In this document: piece after piece, positions 6,042-13,387 of the stretch
Layout of the letters: each line of letters starts with the position of its first letter
Position numbering within the stretch: the first letter of the stretch is position 1
From: Frankiaceae bacterium
GTDB taxonomy: Bacteria > Actinomycetota > Actinomycetes > Mycobacteriales > SCTD01
Assembly: GCA_947479995.1 (NCBI GenBank)
Contig: CANKBT010000036.1
Coordinates: 1 to 14,558 of the forward strand
Direction: 5' to 3'
DNA: 14,558 nucleotides
Program-made: the position numbers and the translations under genes
The notes under the pieces: generated by a model
Told to the model about the DNA's origin: nothing
Database searches by the model: none
Seen by the model: only the letters and a program-made list of their open reading frames with translations

Positions 6042-8168
6042 TCAGCCGTCGACGGCGAGCACGAGCGGCAGCACGTCGCCGGCGCCGGCGGTGCGCAGCA
6101 CGCGGGCCGCCTCGGTGAGCGTCCAGCCGCTGTCGACGACGTCGTCGACGAGCAGCACCGGTCCGCCGACGAGCCGGTCGCGCAGCGCGTCGCCGACCGC
6201 CAGCGTGCCGGCCACGGCGTGCAGCCGCTGCGCGCTGTTGCTGCGCCCGGCGGCGGGCGCGTCACGGGTGCGGTCGAGGGTGCCGAGCAGGGGCAGCCGG
6301 CCGACCTCGGCGAGGCGTGCCGCCAGCGAGCCGACGAGGCGCGGTCGGGAGCGCGACGGCACGGCGACCACGCCGACCGGCCGCTGCTCCCAGCCCCAGC
6401 CGGCGAGCACCTGCACGACGCCGCGCAGCACGTCGTCCGGCACCTCGGCGTCGTCGCCGGCGAGCAGCGCGCACAGCCGCGTGCCCCACCCGATGTCGGT
6501 GAGGCGGCCGAGCGCCCGGCCGCTCGCGGCCTGCTCAGCGGGCGCGATGCGCCCGCTGAGGTCGACGCCGAGGGCCGCCATGCCGGTCGGCCACAGCTTG
6601 CGCGGCTCGACCTCGACGCCCGGCCGGCCGAGGTGCGCCTGCGCGGCCTCGAGCGAGGCCGGGGTGACCGCCGTGTCGAGCGGCGTGCCGAGGCAGGTGT
6701 CGCAGCGGCCGCACCGCGCCGTGCCCGGGCCGGGGACGTCGGGGTCGTCGAGCTGGAGCCGCAGGAACTCCATGCGGCAGCCCTCGGTCGCGGCGTAGTC
6801 GCGCATCGCCTGCTGCTCGGCGCTGCGGTCGGCGGCGACGCGGGCGTAGCGCTCGGCGTCGTACGACCAGGGGCGGCCGGTGGCCGTCCAGCCGCCCTTG
6901 ACGCGCTGCACGGCGCCGTCGACGTCGAGCACCTTGAGCATCGTCTCGAGCCGGGTGCGGCGCAGGTCGACGCGCGTCTCGAGCGCGGGCGTCGACAGCA
7001 CGACGCCCTCCAGCGCGGCCAGCACGGTGCGCACCTGCTCCTCGGACGGGAAGCCGAGCGAGGCGAAGTAGCGCCAGATCGCCTCGTCCTCGGCGCCCGG
7101 CAGCAGCACGACCTGGGCGCGGTCGACGCCGCGCCCGGCGCGCCCGACCTGCTGGTAGTAGGCGATCGGCGACGCGGGCGCACCGAGGTGCACCACGAAG
7201 CCGAGGTCGGGCTTGTCGAAGCCCATGCCGAGCGCGGAGGTCGCGACGAGCGCCTTGACGCGGTTGCCGAGCAGGTCGTCCTCGGCCTGCTGGCGCTCGG
7301 CGTCCTCGGTGCGGCCGGAGTAGGCGACGGCGGTGACGCCGCGGCTGCGCAGGAAGGCCGCGACCTCCTCGGTCGCCGCCACCGTCAGCGTGTAGACGAT
7401 GCCGCTGCCCGGCAGCCGGTCGAGGTGGTCGGCGAGCCAGGCCAGCCGGTGCGCGGGCGAGGGCAGGCGGGCGACGGCGAGGTGCAGCGACGCGCGGTCG
7501 AGCGAGCCGCGCAGCACGAGCGCCTCGGACGACAGCTGCTCCGCGACGTCGGCGACGACGCGCGCGTTGGCGGTGGCGGTCGTCGCCAGCACGGGCGTGC
7601 CGGCCGGCAGGTCGTCGAGCAGCGTGCGGATGCGGCGGTAGTCGGGCCGGAAGTCGTGCCCCCAGTCCGACACGCAGTGCGCCTCGTCGACGACGAGCAG
7701 CCCGGTCGTCGCCGCGAGGCGGGGGAGCACCTCGTCGCGGAAGCCGGGGTTGTTGAGCCGCTCGGGGCTCACGAGCAGCACGTCGACCTCGCCGGCCTGC
7801 ACCCGCTCGTAGACCTGCCCCCAGTCGCCGACGTTGCTGGAGTTGACGGTGACGGCGTGGATGCCGGCGCGCTCGGCGGCCGCGATCTGGTTGCGCATGA
7901 GCGCGAGCAGCGGGCTGACGATGACGGTCGGGCCGGCGCCGCGCGCGCGCAGCAGGGCGGTCGCGACGAAGTAGACCGCCGACTTGCCCCACCCGGTGCG
8001 CTGCACGACGAGGGCGCGCCGCGACTGCTCGACGAGCGCCTCGATCGCGGTCCACTGGTCCTCGCGCAGGCGGGCGCCCTCGCCGGCCAGCGCCCGCAGC
8101 GCCGCCTCGGCCTGGGCGCGCGCGTCGGCCGCGGCCGGGAGGCTCAGGGCCGGCCCCGCGAGGACCAC
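6042..8168 (-). CDS. recQ: RecQ-family ATP-dependent DNA helicase with C-terminal ComF-like phosphoribosyltransferase domain
   Basis: A 708-residue protein. The superfamily 2 helicase core has Walker A TGWGKS (58-63), DEAH (161-164) followed by the RecQ aromatic-rich loop CVSDWGHDFRPDY, motif III ATTATAN (195-201) and motif VI QVGRAGRG (340-347). A RecQ zinc site follows (C464, C486, C489, C492). In place of the usual winged-helix/HRDC end, residues 545-708 look like a ComF-type phosphoribosyltransferase: RPVGVVAVPSRSRPRLVG, RSNSAQRL, and the PRPP-binding loop VLLVDDVVDSGWT (671-683) with D675, D676, G681 and T683 intact. It should unwind DNA 3'-5'; the role of the second domain is unknown. 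GTG 8168 overlaps the end of the HTH gene by 25 bases, implying translational coupling. Upstream in-frame sequence only shadows that gene. Confidence 0.92.
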   Translation of the reverse strand: MVLAGPALSLPAAADARAQAEAALRALAGEGARLREDQWTAIEALVEQSRRALVVQRTGWGKSAVYFVATALLRARGAGPTVIVSPLLALMRNQIAAAERAGIHAVTVNSSNVGDWGQVYERVQAGEVDVLLVSPERLNNPGFRDEVLPRLAATTGLLVVDEAHCVSDWGHDFRPDYRRIRTLLDDLPAGTPVLATTATANARVVADVAEQLSSEALVLRGSLDRASLHLAVARLPSPAHRLAWLADHLDRLPGSGIVYTLTVAATEEVAAFLRSRGVTAVAYSGRTEDAERQQAEDDLLGNRVKALVATSALGMGFDKPDLGFVVHLGAPASPIAYYQQVGRAGRGVDRAQVVLLPGAEDEAIWRYFASLGFPSEEQVRTVLAALEGVVLSTPALETRVDLRRTRLETMLKVLDVDGAVQRVKGGWTATGRPWSYDAERYARVAADRSAEQQAMRDYAATEGCRMEFLRLQLDDPDVPGPGTARCGRCDTCLGTPLDTAVTPASLEAAQAHLGRPGVEVEPRKLWPTGMAALGVDLSGRIAPAEQAASGRALGRLTDIGWGTRLCALLAGDDAEVPDDVLRGVVQVLAGWGWEQRPVGVVAVPSRSRPRLVGSLAARLAEVGRLPLLGTLDRTRDAPAAGRSNSAQRLHAVAGTLAVGDALRDRLVGGPVLLVDDVVDSGWTLTEAARVLRTAGAGDVLPLVLAVDG

Positions 8169-8347
8169 CGCTGCGCGCGGTGCTCCTCCAGGTCGTCGAG
8201 GCGCACCCGCTCGGCGTCGCCCGTGCCGTACGAGGCGAGCACCCCGCGCGACAGCAGCCCGCGCAGCACGGCGGGCGAGACGCCGAGGTGCTCGGCGGCG
8301 GCCGCCAGGCCCAGGGCGTCGCCGGTCGTGCGGGCGGGGTCCTCCAC
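8144..8347 (-). CDS. Small helix-turn-helix (MerR/excisionase-like) protein
   Basis: The 67-residue protein is mostly one predicted DNA-binding helix-turn-helix: LGLAAAAEHLGVSPAVLRGLL (13-33), then SRGVLASYGTGDAERVRLDDLEEH, which resembles the wing and following helix of MerR/excisionase-like (HTH_17) domains. It has no effector domain. It starts at GTG 8347, six bases after GAGACT, and its last 25 bases overlap the helicase gene, so the two are very probably translated together. It may bind DNA for, or regulate, the helicase; this is inference. The coding frame is credible because its composition is protein-like, whereas the helicase frame over the same stretch is arginine-rich shadow. Confidence 0.7.
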   Translation of the reverse strand: MEDPARTTGDALGLAAAAEHLGVSPAVLRGLLSRGVLASYGTGDAERVRLDDLEEHRAQRWSSRGRP

Positions 8348-8353
8348 GCCGCC

Positions 8354-8359
8354 AGTCTC
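8354..8359 (-). promoter_or_regulatory. -10 element GAGACT, leaderless promoter of the HTH-helicase pair
   Basis: On the minus strand GAGACT (NANNNT) is followed by GGCGGC and then GTG 8347. It lies in the 37-base gap after the MBL-fold gene. No Shine-Dalgarno sequence is present. Confidence 0.5.
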
Positions 8360-8384
8360 CCACCCGCGGGCGGGGCCGGCGGGG

Positions 8385-9167
8385 TCAGGGCAGCGGCAGC
8401 GGCACCGTCTCGCCGCGGGCGACCGGCCGCACGCCCGGCAGGCCGCGGCGCTCGACCTCGGCCAGGAAGTCGGCGAGCGGGCTGCGGAAGACGCCGTAGT
8501 CGTCGTAGTGCACCGGCACCGTGCGGTCGGGCGCGACGCGCTCGAGCAGGTCGGCGCCGTCGCGGCCGTCCATCGTCACCTTGCGGCCGAGCACCCGGGT
8601 GCCGCCGAGGTGCCAGAGCCCGACGTCGAGCTGCGGCCAGCGGCGCGGCACCTCGTCGAGGTCCTCGACGAGCAGCGTGTCGCCCGTGACGTAGAGGCGC
8701 AGCGCGGGCGGCCCGCTGAACTCCAGCACGCTGCCCATGACCGGCGGCAGCAGCGCGCGGAAGGCGCCCGTCGCGTGCCGGCCGGGCGCTGCGGTGACGC
8801 GCAGCGTCGCGCCGTCCTTGAGCAGCTCGTGCGACTGCCAGGTCTCGAGGCCGACCGCGCCGCCGAAGCCCCAGCGCCGCAGCGTGCGCGCCGCGGGCGG
8901 CGTCGTGACGACGGGCACGCCCCGGTCGAGGCCGCGGCGCGCGACGCGGTCGAAGTGGTCGCCGTGCAGGTGCGACAGCACGACGGCGTCGAGCGGCGGC
9001 AGCGCGTCGACCGTGAGCGCGGGCTCGGTGAGCCGCCGGCTCCACAGCCCCTTGCCGAGGTAGGCGCGCTGGCCCTGGTGCAGGAAGTTCGGGTCCGTGA
9101 GGACCGTGAACCCGCCGTACGTGAGCAGCGTGGTGGCCGTGCCGACGAAGGTGAGGCTCCCGGTCAT
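8385..9167 (-). CDS. MBL-fold metal-dependent hydrolase (UlaG-like)
   Basis: The 260-residue protein has the metallo-beta-lactamase-fold metal motif SHLHGDHFD (H66, H68, D70, H71). Further probable ligands are H131, D163 in VTGDT, and H220 in PVHYDDY. The N-terminal FVGTATTLLTYGGFTVLTDPNF matches the UlaG/RomA-like branch, many of whose members act on phosphodiester, lactone or N-acyl phospholipid substrates. There is no signal peptide, so a cytoplasmic enzyme is expected and true beta-lactamase activity is unlikely. ATG 9167 is preceded by TAGCCC at six bases, a partial -10 match. It lies 38 bases after the L,D-transpeptidase gene. Confidence 0.88.
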   Translation of the reverse strand: MTGSLTFVGTATTLLTYGGFTVLTDPNFLHQGQRAYLGKGLWSRRLTEPALTVDALPPLDAVVLSHLHGDHFDRVARRGLDRGVPVVTTPPAARTLRRWGFGGAVGLETWQSHELLKDGATLRVTAAPGRHATGAFRALLPPVMGSVLEFSGPPALRLYVTGDTLLVEDLDEVPRRWPQLDVGLWHLGGTRVLGRKVTMDGRDGADLLERVAPDRTVPVHYDDYGVFRSPLADFLAEVERRGLPGVRPVARGETVPLPLP

Positions 9168-9173
9168 GCGCCG

Positions 9174-9179
9174 GGGCTA
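9174..9179 (-). promoter_or_regulatory. Possible -10 element TAGCCC for the MBL-fold gene
   Basis: On the minus strand TAGCCC sits six bases before ATG 9167, the position used by the other leaderless candidates. The last base is C instead of the expected T, so the match is weaker. Read-through from the transpeptidase gene is possible. Confidence 0.3.
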
Positions 9180-9205
9180 CCCGCGCGGGGCCCGCTCACG
9201 ACGGG

Positions 9206-10456
9206 TCAGGAGGGCTGCTGCCACTCCTCCCACGTCATGTTCCAGTCGCGCGAGCCGGCGTCGTACGACAGCGGGCCCTCGACGGCGTTGACGACGGTGA
9301 CGACGTCGCCGCGCTTGGCCTGGTCGAAGTACCACTCGGCGTCGGCGGGCGAGAGGTTGATGCAGCCGTGGCTGACGTTGCGCACGCCCTGCGAGGCGAC
9401 CGACCACGGGGCGCCGTGCGTGAAGGTGCCGGAGTTGCTGATGCGCACGGCGTGCTTCACCGCCGTGCTGTAGTCGGCCGGCACGGCGAGCGTCGAGCCG
9501 TCCATCACCTTGTCCTCGAACTTCTCGAGCACGAGGAAGGTGCCGCCGCGGGTGTCGTAGCCCGGCCGGCCCATCGAGGCCCGCATCGTGCGCAGCACCT
9601 CGCCGCCGCGCGAGACGGTCATCGTGTGCGCGGCGACGTCGACGACCGCGGTGAGCGCCTCGCCGACGGTGAAGCGGGTGCTGCGCACGCCCTCGCCGAA
9701 GGTGCCGCCGGGCAGCGCCAGGCGGGTGAAGTCGGCGGTCACGCTGATCTCGGTGCCGGGCGCCCAGAAGTCGGCGGCGCGGTAGTGCAGCTCGCTGTCG
9801 TCCATCCAGCGCCAGGCGCCGGCCACGGCGGGCGTGGTCGTGACGCTGAGGCGCGCGACGACGGCCGCCCGCGCGGCGGGGTCGGTGACCGGCGCGTCGA
9901 GGCGGACGGCGACCGGCTGGCCGATGCCGACGACGCGGTCGTCGCCGGGCGACAGGGCCGCCGTGAGCGTCGCGCCGGTGGCCGGGGCGGTGCTGGTGAG
10001 CAGGGTGCGGGTCGAGGTCGCGCCGGCGGCGTCGCGCACGGTCGCCTCGAGGCGGTAGGCCGTCGCGGGGAACAGCTGGCCGGTGCTCGTCCAGCCCTGC
10101 GGGCCGAGGCGCCCCTCGAGCGCGGTGCCGCCCGCGTCGGTGGCGTCGACCGCGGTCAGGGTGCCGTCAGTGGCGGCGAGCACGAGCGGCGCGTCGTACG
10201 GCACCGCGCCGAGCGGGCCGCCGGAGGCGAGCGCCACGACGGGGCGCGCGACGGCCTCGGCGGCCTGCGCGGACGAGCCGGCGGCGCCGGGCTCGCGGGC
10301 GGTGACGGCCCACGCGGTGCCGGCGGCGAGCACGGCCAGCGCGGCGACGACGGTGACGACCAGCCCGGCGCGGGAGCGGCCGGCCGCGCCGTCGGCGCCC
10401 GGCCCCTCGGGGGCGGGGGAGGCGGTGCCCGGGGCAGGGGCGGTGGGGGCGGTCAC
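9206..10456 (-). CDS. L,D-transpeptidase with Ig-like and YkuD domains, membrane-anchored
   Basis: The 416-residue protein has a Pro/Ala-rich cytoplasmic tail (1-29), a membrane anchor (about 30-52), extracytoplasmic Ig-like sequence (about 70-265) and a YkuD catalytic domain (about 267-395). The active site is H347, then SHGCINLS with nucleophile C365. The tail DWNMTWEEWQQPS resembles mycobacterial Ldt enzymes. It should form 3-3 cross-links in peptidoglycan from the cell-surface side; this enzyme class is inhibited by carbapenems. There is no lipobox. GTG 10456 follows GAGGAG and lies about 37 bases after a predicted transcription start, whereas the earlier in-frame start at 10537 lies upstream of the promoter itself. 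Confidence 0.93.
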   Translation of the reverse strand: MTAPTAPAPGTASPAPEGPGADGAAGRSRAGLVVTVVAALAVLAAGTAWAVTAREPGAAGSSAQAAEAVARPVVALASGGPLGAVPYDAPLVLAATDGTLTAVDATDAGGTALEGRLGPQGWTSTGQLFPATAYRLEATVRDAAGATSTRTLLTSTAPATGATLTAALSPGDDRVVGIGQPVAVRLDAPVTDPAARAAVVARLSVTTTPAVAGAWRWMDDSELHYRAADFWAPGTEISVTADFTRLALPGGTFGEGVRSTRFTVGEALTAVVDVAAHTMTVSRGGEVLRTMRASMGRPGYDTRGGTFLVLEKFEDKVMDGSTLAVPADYSTAVKHAVRISNSGTFTHGAPWSVASQGVRNVSHGCINLSPADAEWYFDQAKRGDVVTVVNAVEGPLSYDAGSRDWNMTWEEWQQPS

Positions 10457-10499
10457 GCGGTGGCTCCTCTGGCGGGCGGGGGGATCCGCCGGACGGGCC

Positions 10500-10528
10500 A
10501 TCCTCGCCCGCACGGCCTGCTTTGTCAG
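10500..10528 (-). promoter_or_regulatory. -35/-10 promoter of the L,D-transpeptidase gene
   Basis: On the minus strand CTGACA (10528-10523) and GAGGAT (10505-10500) are 17 bases apart, the standard spacing. Transcription would start near 10493 and give a leader of about 37 bases carrying GAGGAG before GTG 10456. This is the only promoter in the window where I can see a convincing -35. Confidence 0.55.
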
Positions 10529-10570
10529 CAGCTCCACCCCCAGGACGCGCCGACGGGCCGGACGGTTGCG

Positions 10571-11266
10571 TCACACCGCCGGGCCGACCTCCAGGCGCGC
10601 GGTGAGCACGGCGCCGGGGTGCCGGCCGGGGCGCAGCCAGCCGGCGATGCTGCCCGGCTCGCCGGCCGCCGCGCTGTCGACCTCGACCGCCACGCGGGCC
10701 AGCCGCCCGCGGCCGCGCGCGCTCGACCGGGCCGTGCGCGCGACGCCGCCGGGCAGCTGCGTGCCGGAGAAGGGCAGGCGCACCGGCAGCGGCGGCCCCC
10801 ACGCCGTCGGGGTGCCCTGCACGCGCCAGCCGTCGCCGACCGCGGTGACGCCCGCGCCCGCCCGCTCGAAGCGGGCGAGGGCCTTGGGCAGCCCCCAGTG
10901 GGCGCGCCCGCCGTGGACGCTCGCCACCGAGTCGACGGCGATGAACGGGATCGACACCCGCAGCCCGCGGGAGCGCAGCAGCACCGGCACCGCGAGCACC
11001 TCCTCGTACGGGCCGACGGGGGTGTCGAGGTAGCGGATCAGCGCGCCGACGGTGACGCGCAGCCCGGCGGCGCCGCGCAGCCCCTCGGGCAGGGCGCGCA
11101 CGGCGTCGGGCGCGGCCCGGTGCCACCACACCGTCGCCTCGACCCGGGTCGGCCACGGCGGCGCGGGCGTGGTCGCCGGCAGCTGCGCCAGCACGTCGGC
11201 GGGCAGCGCCGACTCGGGCGCGCCCGGCAGGTCGGCGAGGGCGTCGGGGGAGAGCGGGGCGGTCAC
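10571..11266 (-). CDS. Acetoacetate decarboxylase family protein
   Basis: The 231-residue protein has the core of the acetoacetate-decarboxylase superfamily: VGPYEEVLAVPVLL (84-97), VSIPFIAVDSVASVHGGRAHWGLPKAL (104-130 region). K128 in LPKAL corresponds to the Schiff-base lysine of the Clostridium enzyme (peptide AYPKKL). The adjacent second lysine, which lowers the pKa of the first, is alanine here (A129). Many family members with altered active sites are not acetoacetate decarboxylases, so the reaction is uncertain; decarboxylase, aldolase-like or lyase chemistry on a keto acid is possible. GTG 11266 follows CATGCT by six bases, suggesting a leaderless mRNA. The gene is divergent from the DUF349 gene. 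Confidence 0.78.
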   Translation of the reverse strand: MTAPLSPDALADLPGAPESALPADVLAQLPATTPAPPWPTRVEATVWWHRAAPDAVRALPEGLRGAAGLRVTVGALIRYLDTPVGPYEEVLAVPVLLRSRGLRVSIPFIAVDSVASVHGGRAHWGLPKALARFERAGAGVTAVGDGWRVQGTPTAWGPPLPVRLPFSGTQLPGGVARTARSSARGRGRLARVAVEVDSAAAGEPGSIAGWLRPGRHPGAVLTARLEVGPAV

Positions 11267-11272
11267 GGGCCC

Positions 11273-11278
11273 AGCATG
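11273..11278 (-). promoter_or_regulatory. -10 element CATGCT, leaderless promoter of the acetoacetate decarboxylase-like gene
   Basis: On the minus strand CATGCT (NANNNT) is followed by GGGCCC and then GTG 11266. It lies in the 91-base divergent region shared with the DUF349 gene. Confidence 0.5.
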
Positions 11279-11305
11279 ACGCGCCTCACGCCGGAGCGGC
11301 AGGTA

Positions 11306-11318
11306 GTCCAGACTGGAC
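11306..11318. promoter_or_regulatory. Short palindrome in a divergent promoter region, possible operator or -10 of the DUF349 gene
   Basis: GTCCA-GAC-TGGAC has perfect 5-bp arms around three bases. It lies between the divergent genes starting at 11266 and 11358. CAGACT inside it (11309-11314) would fit a plus-strand -10, giving a leader of about 37 bases for the DUF349 gene. Arms this short can arise by chance. Confidence 0.25.
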
Positions 11319-11357
11319 GGGTGCGCCGGACTCGGCGCGTTGCGGACAGGGAGCGGC

Positions 11358-12611
11358 ATGAGCGAGTGGGGACGCGTCACCGAGGACGGCACCGTCTTCG
11401 TGCGGACGTCGGACGGCGAGCGCGAGGTGGGCTCGTGGAAGGCGGGCAGCCCGGAGGACGGGCTGGCGCACTTCACGCGGCGCTACGAGCAGCTGGCCAC
11501 GGAGGTGTCCCTGCTCGAGCAGCGGCTCGCCAGCGGTGCCGGTGACCCCGGCCAGGTCGCCAGCAGCGCCACCCGGCTCAAGGAGACCGTGCCGACCGCC
11601 GCGGCCGTCGGCGACCTCGACGCCCTGCTCGCGCGGGTCGACGCCCTGCTGGCCCGCACCGCCGACGCGGTCGAGGCGCACAGGGCCGTCAAGGCCGAGC
11701 AGCGCGCGGCCGCCGTCGCGCAGAAGACCGCCCTCGCGGAGGAGGCCGAGCGCCTCGCGGGCAGCTCGGAGTGGAAGACCGCCGGCGAGCGGCTGCGCAC
11801 CTTCGGCGAGGAGTGGAAGAAGGTCCACGGCGTCGACAAGAAGACCGACCAGGAGCTCTGGGACCGCGTCGCCGCCGCGCGCAAGCGCTTCAACGAGCGC
11901 CGCACGAAGCACTTCGGCGCCCTCGAGGAGCAGCGCGAGGTCAGCAAGCAGCGCAAGGAGCGGCTCATCGCGCAGGCCGAGGCGCTGTCCGGCTCGACCG
12001 ACTGGCGCCCGACCGCCGACCGCTACAAGCAGCTCATGGCCGAGTGGAAGACCGCCGGCCGCGCGCCGCGCGAGGTCGAGGACGAGCTGTGGGGCCGCTT
12101 CAAGGCCGCGCAGGACGCCTTCTTCGCCGCCCGGCAGGCGCAGTTCGCCGAGCAGGACGCCGAGTTCGCGGGCAACCAGGAGGTCAAGGAGCGGCTGCTC
12201 GCCGAGGCCGAGGCCCTCGACCCCGCGGCCGGCGGCGCCAAGAAGCGCCTGCGCGAGCTCCAGGAGCAGTGGGACGCCGCCGGCAAGGTGCCCCGCGGCG
12301 TGATGCGCTCCCTGGAGGACCGCTTCGGCAAGGTCGAGGAGCGCTTCCGCTCCGCGAGCGGGCCGGCGCCGGTCGCCGTCGCGGAGTCGCCCTTCGTCGT
12401 GCGCCTGCGCGAGAAGGTCGCCGAGCTCGAGGTCAAGCTCGACAAGGCCCGCACCGCGGGCCGCCCGACCGAGGAGCTCGAGGCGTCGCTGGAGACCCAG
12501 CGGCAGTGGCTGGCCCAGGCCGGCGGCTCGTCGGCCGCCCCGGCGGCGCGCTCCGGCGCGCCGGCGGCACCCAAGCGGTCGACGACCGCCTGGGTGCGCG
12601 CCGACTCCTGA
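11358..12611 (+). CDS. DUF349 domain protein (coiled-coil)
   Basis: The 417-residue protein is charged and almost wholly helical, with no membrane segment or signal peptide. Residues 40-135 form a long coiled-coil-prone stretch. Three DUF349 repeats follow at about 139-186, 216-263 and 294-331. Each has a W/R pair near its start, an EEWK or AEWK core (EQW in the third), a short V/P-containing turn and a second helix ending near RF. A heptad-like segment (348-386) precedes a low-complexity Ala/Pro/Ser tail. The function of the family is not established. ATG 11358 is preceded by AGGGAG at four bases, a clear ribosome binding site; an in-frame TTG at 11340 lacks one. It converges with the dienelactone hydrolase gene with only seven bases between stops. 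Confidence 0.9.
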   Translation: MSEWGRVTEDGTVFVRTSDGEREVGSWKAGSPEDGLAHFTRRYEQLATEVSLLEQRLASGAGDPGQVASSATRLKETVPTAAAVGDLDALLARVDALLARTADAVEAHRAVKAEQRAAAVAQKTALAEEAERLAGSSEWKTAGERLRTFGEEWKKVHGVDKKTDQELWDRVAAARKRFNERRTKHFGALEEQREVSKQRKERLIAQAEALSGSTDWRPTADRYKQLMAEWKTAGRAPREVEDELWGRFKAAQDAFFAARQAQFAEQDAEFAGNQEVKERLLAEAEALDPAAGGAKKRLRELQEQWDAAGKVPRGVMRSLEDRFGKVEERFRSASGPAPVAVAESPFVVRLREKVAELEVKLDKARTAGRPTEELEASLETQRQWLAQAGGSSAAPAARSGAPAAPKRSTTAWVRADS

Positions 12612-12618
12612 CGGGCCG

Positions 12619-13314
12619 CTAGGCCAGGTTCGCGCGCAGGAACTCCACCGCGCGGCTCCAGGCCGTGCGGGCGTCCTCGCGCGAGTGCGTGCCGAGCCTG
12701 TCGGTGTCGTTGTGGAAGGCGTGGCCGGCGTCGTAGTAGTGGAACTCGACCGGCGCGCTCGACTCGCGGCGGATCTGCTCCTCCTGCGCCTTGGCGTCGT
12801 CGGCCGGGTAGAAGTCGTCGCGCAGGCCGTAGTGGCCCTGCACCGGGGCGGTGAGCCCGGCGTACTGGTCCGGCACGGCCGGGCCGACGCCGTAGAACGG
12901 CACGGCCGCGCCGATGCGGTCGCCCTGCTGGGCGGCGAGCTGCAGCACGAAGCCGCCGCCCATGCAGAAGCCGACGGCGCCCACCGTGCTGCTGGTCACG
13001 GCCTCGTGGCCGAGGAGCAGGTCGACCGCGCCGGCGAGGTCGCGCGCCGCCTGGTCGACGGGCAGCTCGCCCATGAGCCGCCCGGCCTCGTCCGCGTCGT
13101 GGGCCACCCGGCCGCCGTACAGGTCGGGCGCGAGCGCGACGAAGCCCTCGCTCGCCAGGCGGTCGGTGACCCCGGCGATGTGGTCGTCGAGGCCCCACCA
13201 CTCCTGGATGACGAGGACGCCGGGGCCGCTGCCCGAGGGCGGCAGCGCCAGGTAGCCGTGGGCGGTGCCGCCGTTGCTGGCGAAGGTCGTGTTCTGGCGC
13301 GGGTTGGCGCTCAT
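12619..13314 (-). CDS. Dienelactone hydrolase family protein
   Basis: The 231-residue alpha/beta hydrolase has VIQEWWGLDDHI (35-46), DLYGG (64-68) and the nucleophile cysteine C117 in GFCMGGG. Acid D166 or D167 lies in GLRDDFY and H198 in GHAFHN, completing the dienelactone-hydrolase Cys-Asp-His triad. E38 matches the glutamate that holds the cysteine in the Pseudomonas enzyme. Such enzymes open the lactone ring of dienelactone in chloroaromatic breakdown, but many homologues act on other esters, and no aromatic-catabolism genes are nearby. ATG 13314 follows GAGGAG at four bases. The preceding 73-base gap holds an 8-bp inverted repeat that may regulate it. Confidence 0.9.
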   Translation of the reverse strand: MSANPRQNTTFASNGGTAHGYLALPPSGSGPGVLVIQEWWGLDDHIAGVTDRLASEGFVALAPDLYGGRVAHDADEAGRLMGELPVDQAARDLAGAVDLLLGHEAVTSSTVGAVGFCMGGGFVLQLAAQQGDRIGAAVPFYGVGPAVPDQYAGLTAPVQGHYGLRDDFYPADDAKAQEEQIRRESSAPVEFHYYDAGHAFHNDTDRLGTHSREDARTAWSRAVEFLRANLA

Positions 13315-13324
13315 CGTGCTCCTC

Positions 13325-13347
13325 GGATCAGGGTGGGGACCTGATCC
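13325..13347 (-). promoter_or_regulatory. Inverted repeat upstream of the dienelactone hydrolase gene, candidate operator
   Basis: GGATCAGG (13325-13332) and CCTGATCC (13340-13347) are perfect 8-bp arms around a 7-base spacer. On the minus strand CAGGAT (13349-13344) could be a -10, which would put the repeat over the -10 and the transcription start, a repressor position. The spacing also suits a stem-loop in the leader. The arms are AT-richer than the surroundings. Confidence 0.4.
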
Positions 13348-13375
13348 TGCCCCGTGCCCGCCGGCCGGCGGCACC

Positions 13376-13381
13376 TAGGGT
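13376..13381 (+). promoter_or_regulatory. -10 element TAGGGT, leaderless promoter of the DUF664 gene
   Basis: TAGGGT (TANNNT) is followed by GCGCCC and then GTG 13388. No Shine-Dalgarno sequence is present. It is the best match to the six-base spacing pattern in the window. Confidence 0.55.
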
Positions 13382-13387
13382 GCGCCC

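Noticed and set aside
8385..9167. Beta-lactam resistance function for the MBL-fold gene beside the L,D-transpeptidase gene
   Set aside because: No signal peptide, and the UlaG-like motif pattern differs from true class B beta-lactamases.
6219..9473. Very long plus-strand open frame (1084 codons) opposite the helicase and MBL-fold genes
   Set aside because: It is antisense to well-recognised genes. Its translation is Arg/Ala/Gly/His-rich with no domain, as expected of an open frame created by extreme GC content.
10457..10537. N-terminal extension of the transpeptidase to ATG 10537
   Set aside because: It would place the start upstream of the best -35/-10 promoter, while GTG 10456 has a clear GAGGAG at good distance.
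9368..11545. Long plus-strand open frame across the transpeptidase and decarboxylase-like genes
   Set aside because: Low-complexity Gly/Arg/Ala translation antisense to two intact genes; a composition artefact.
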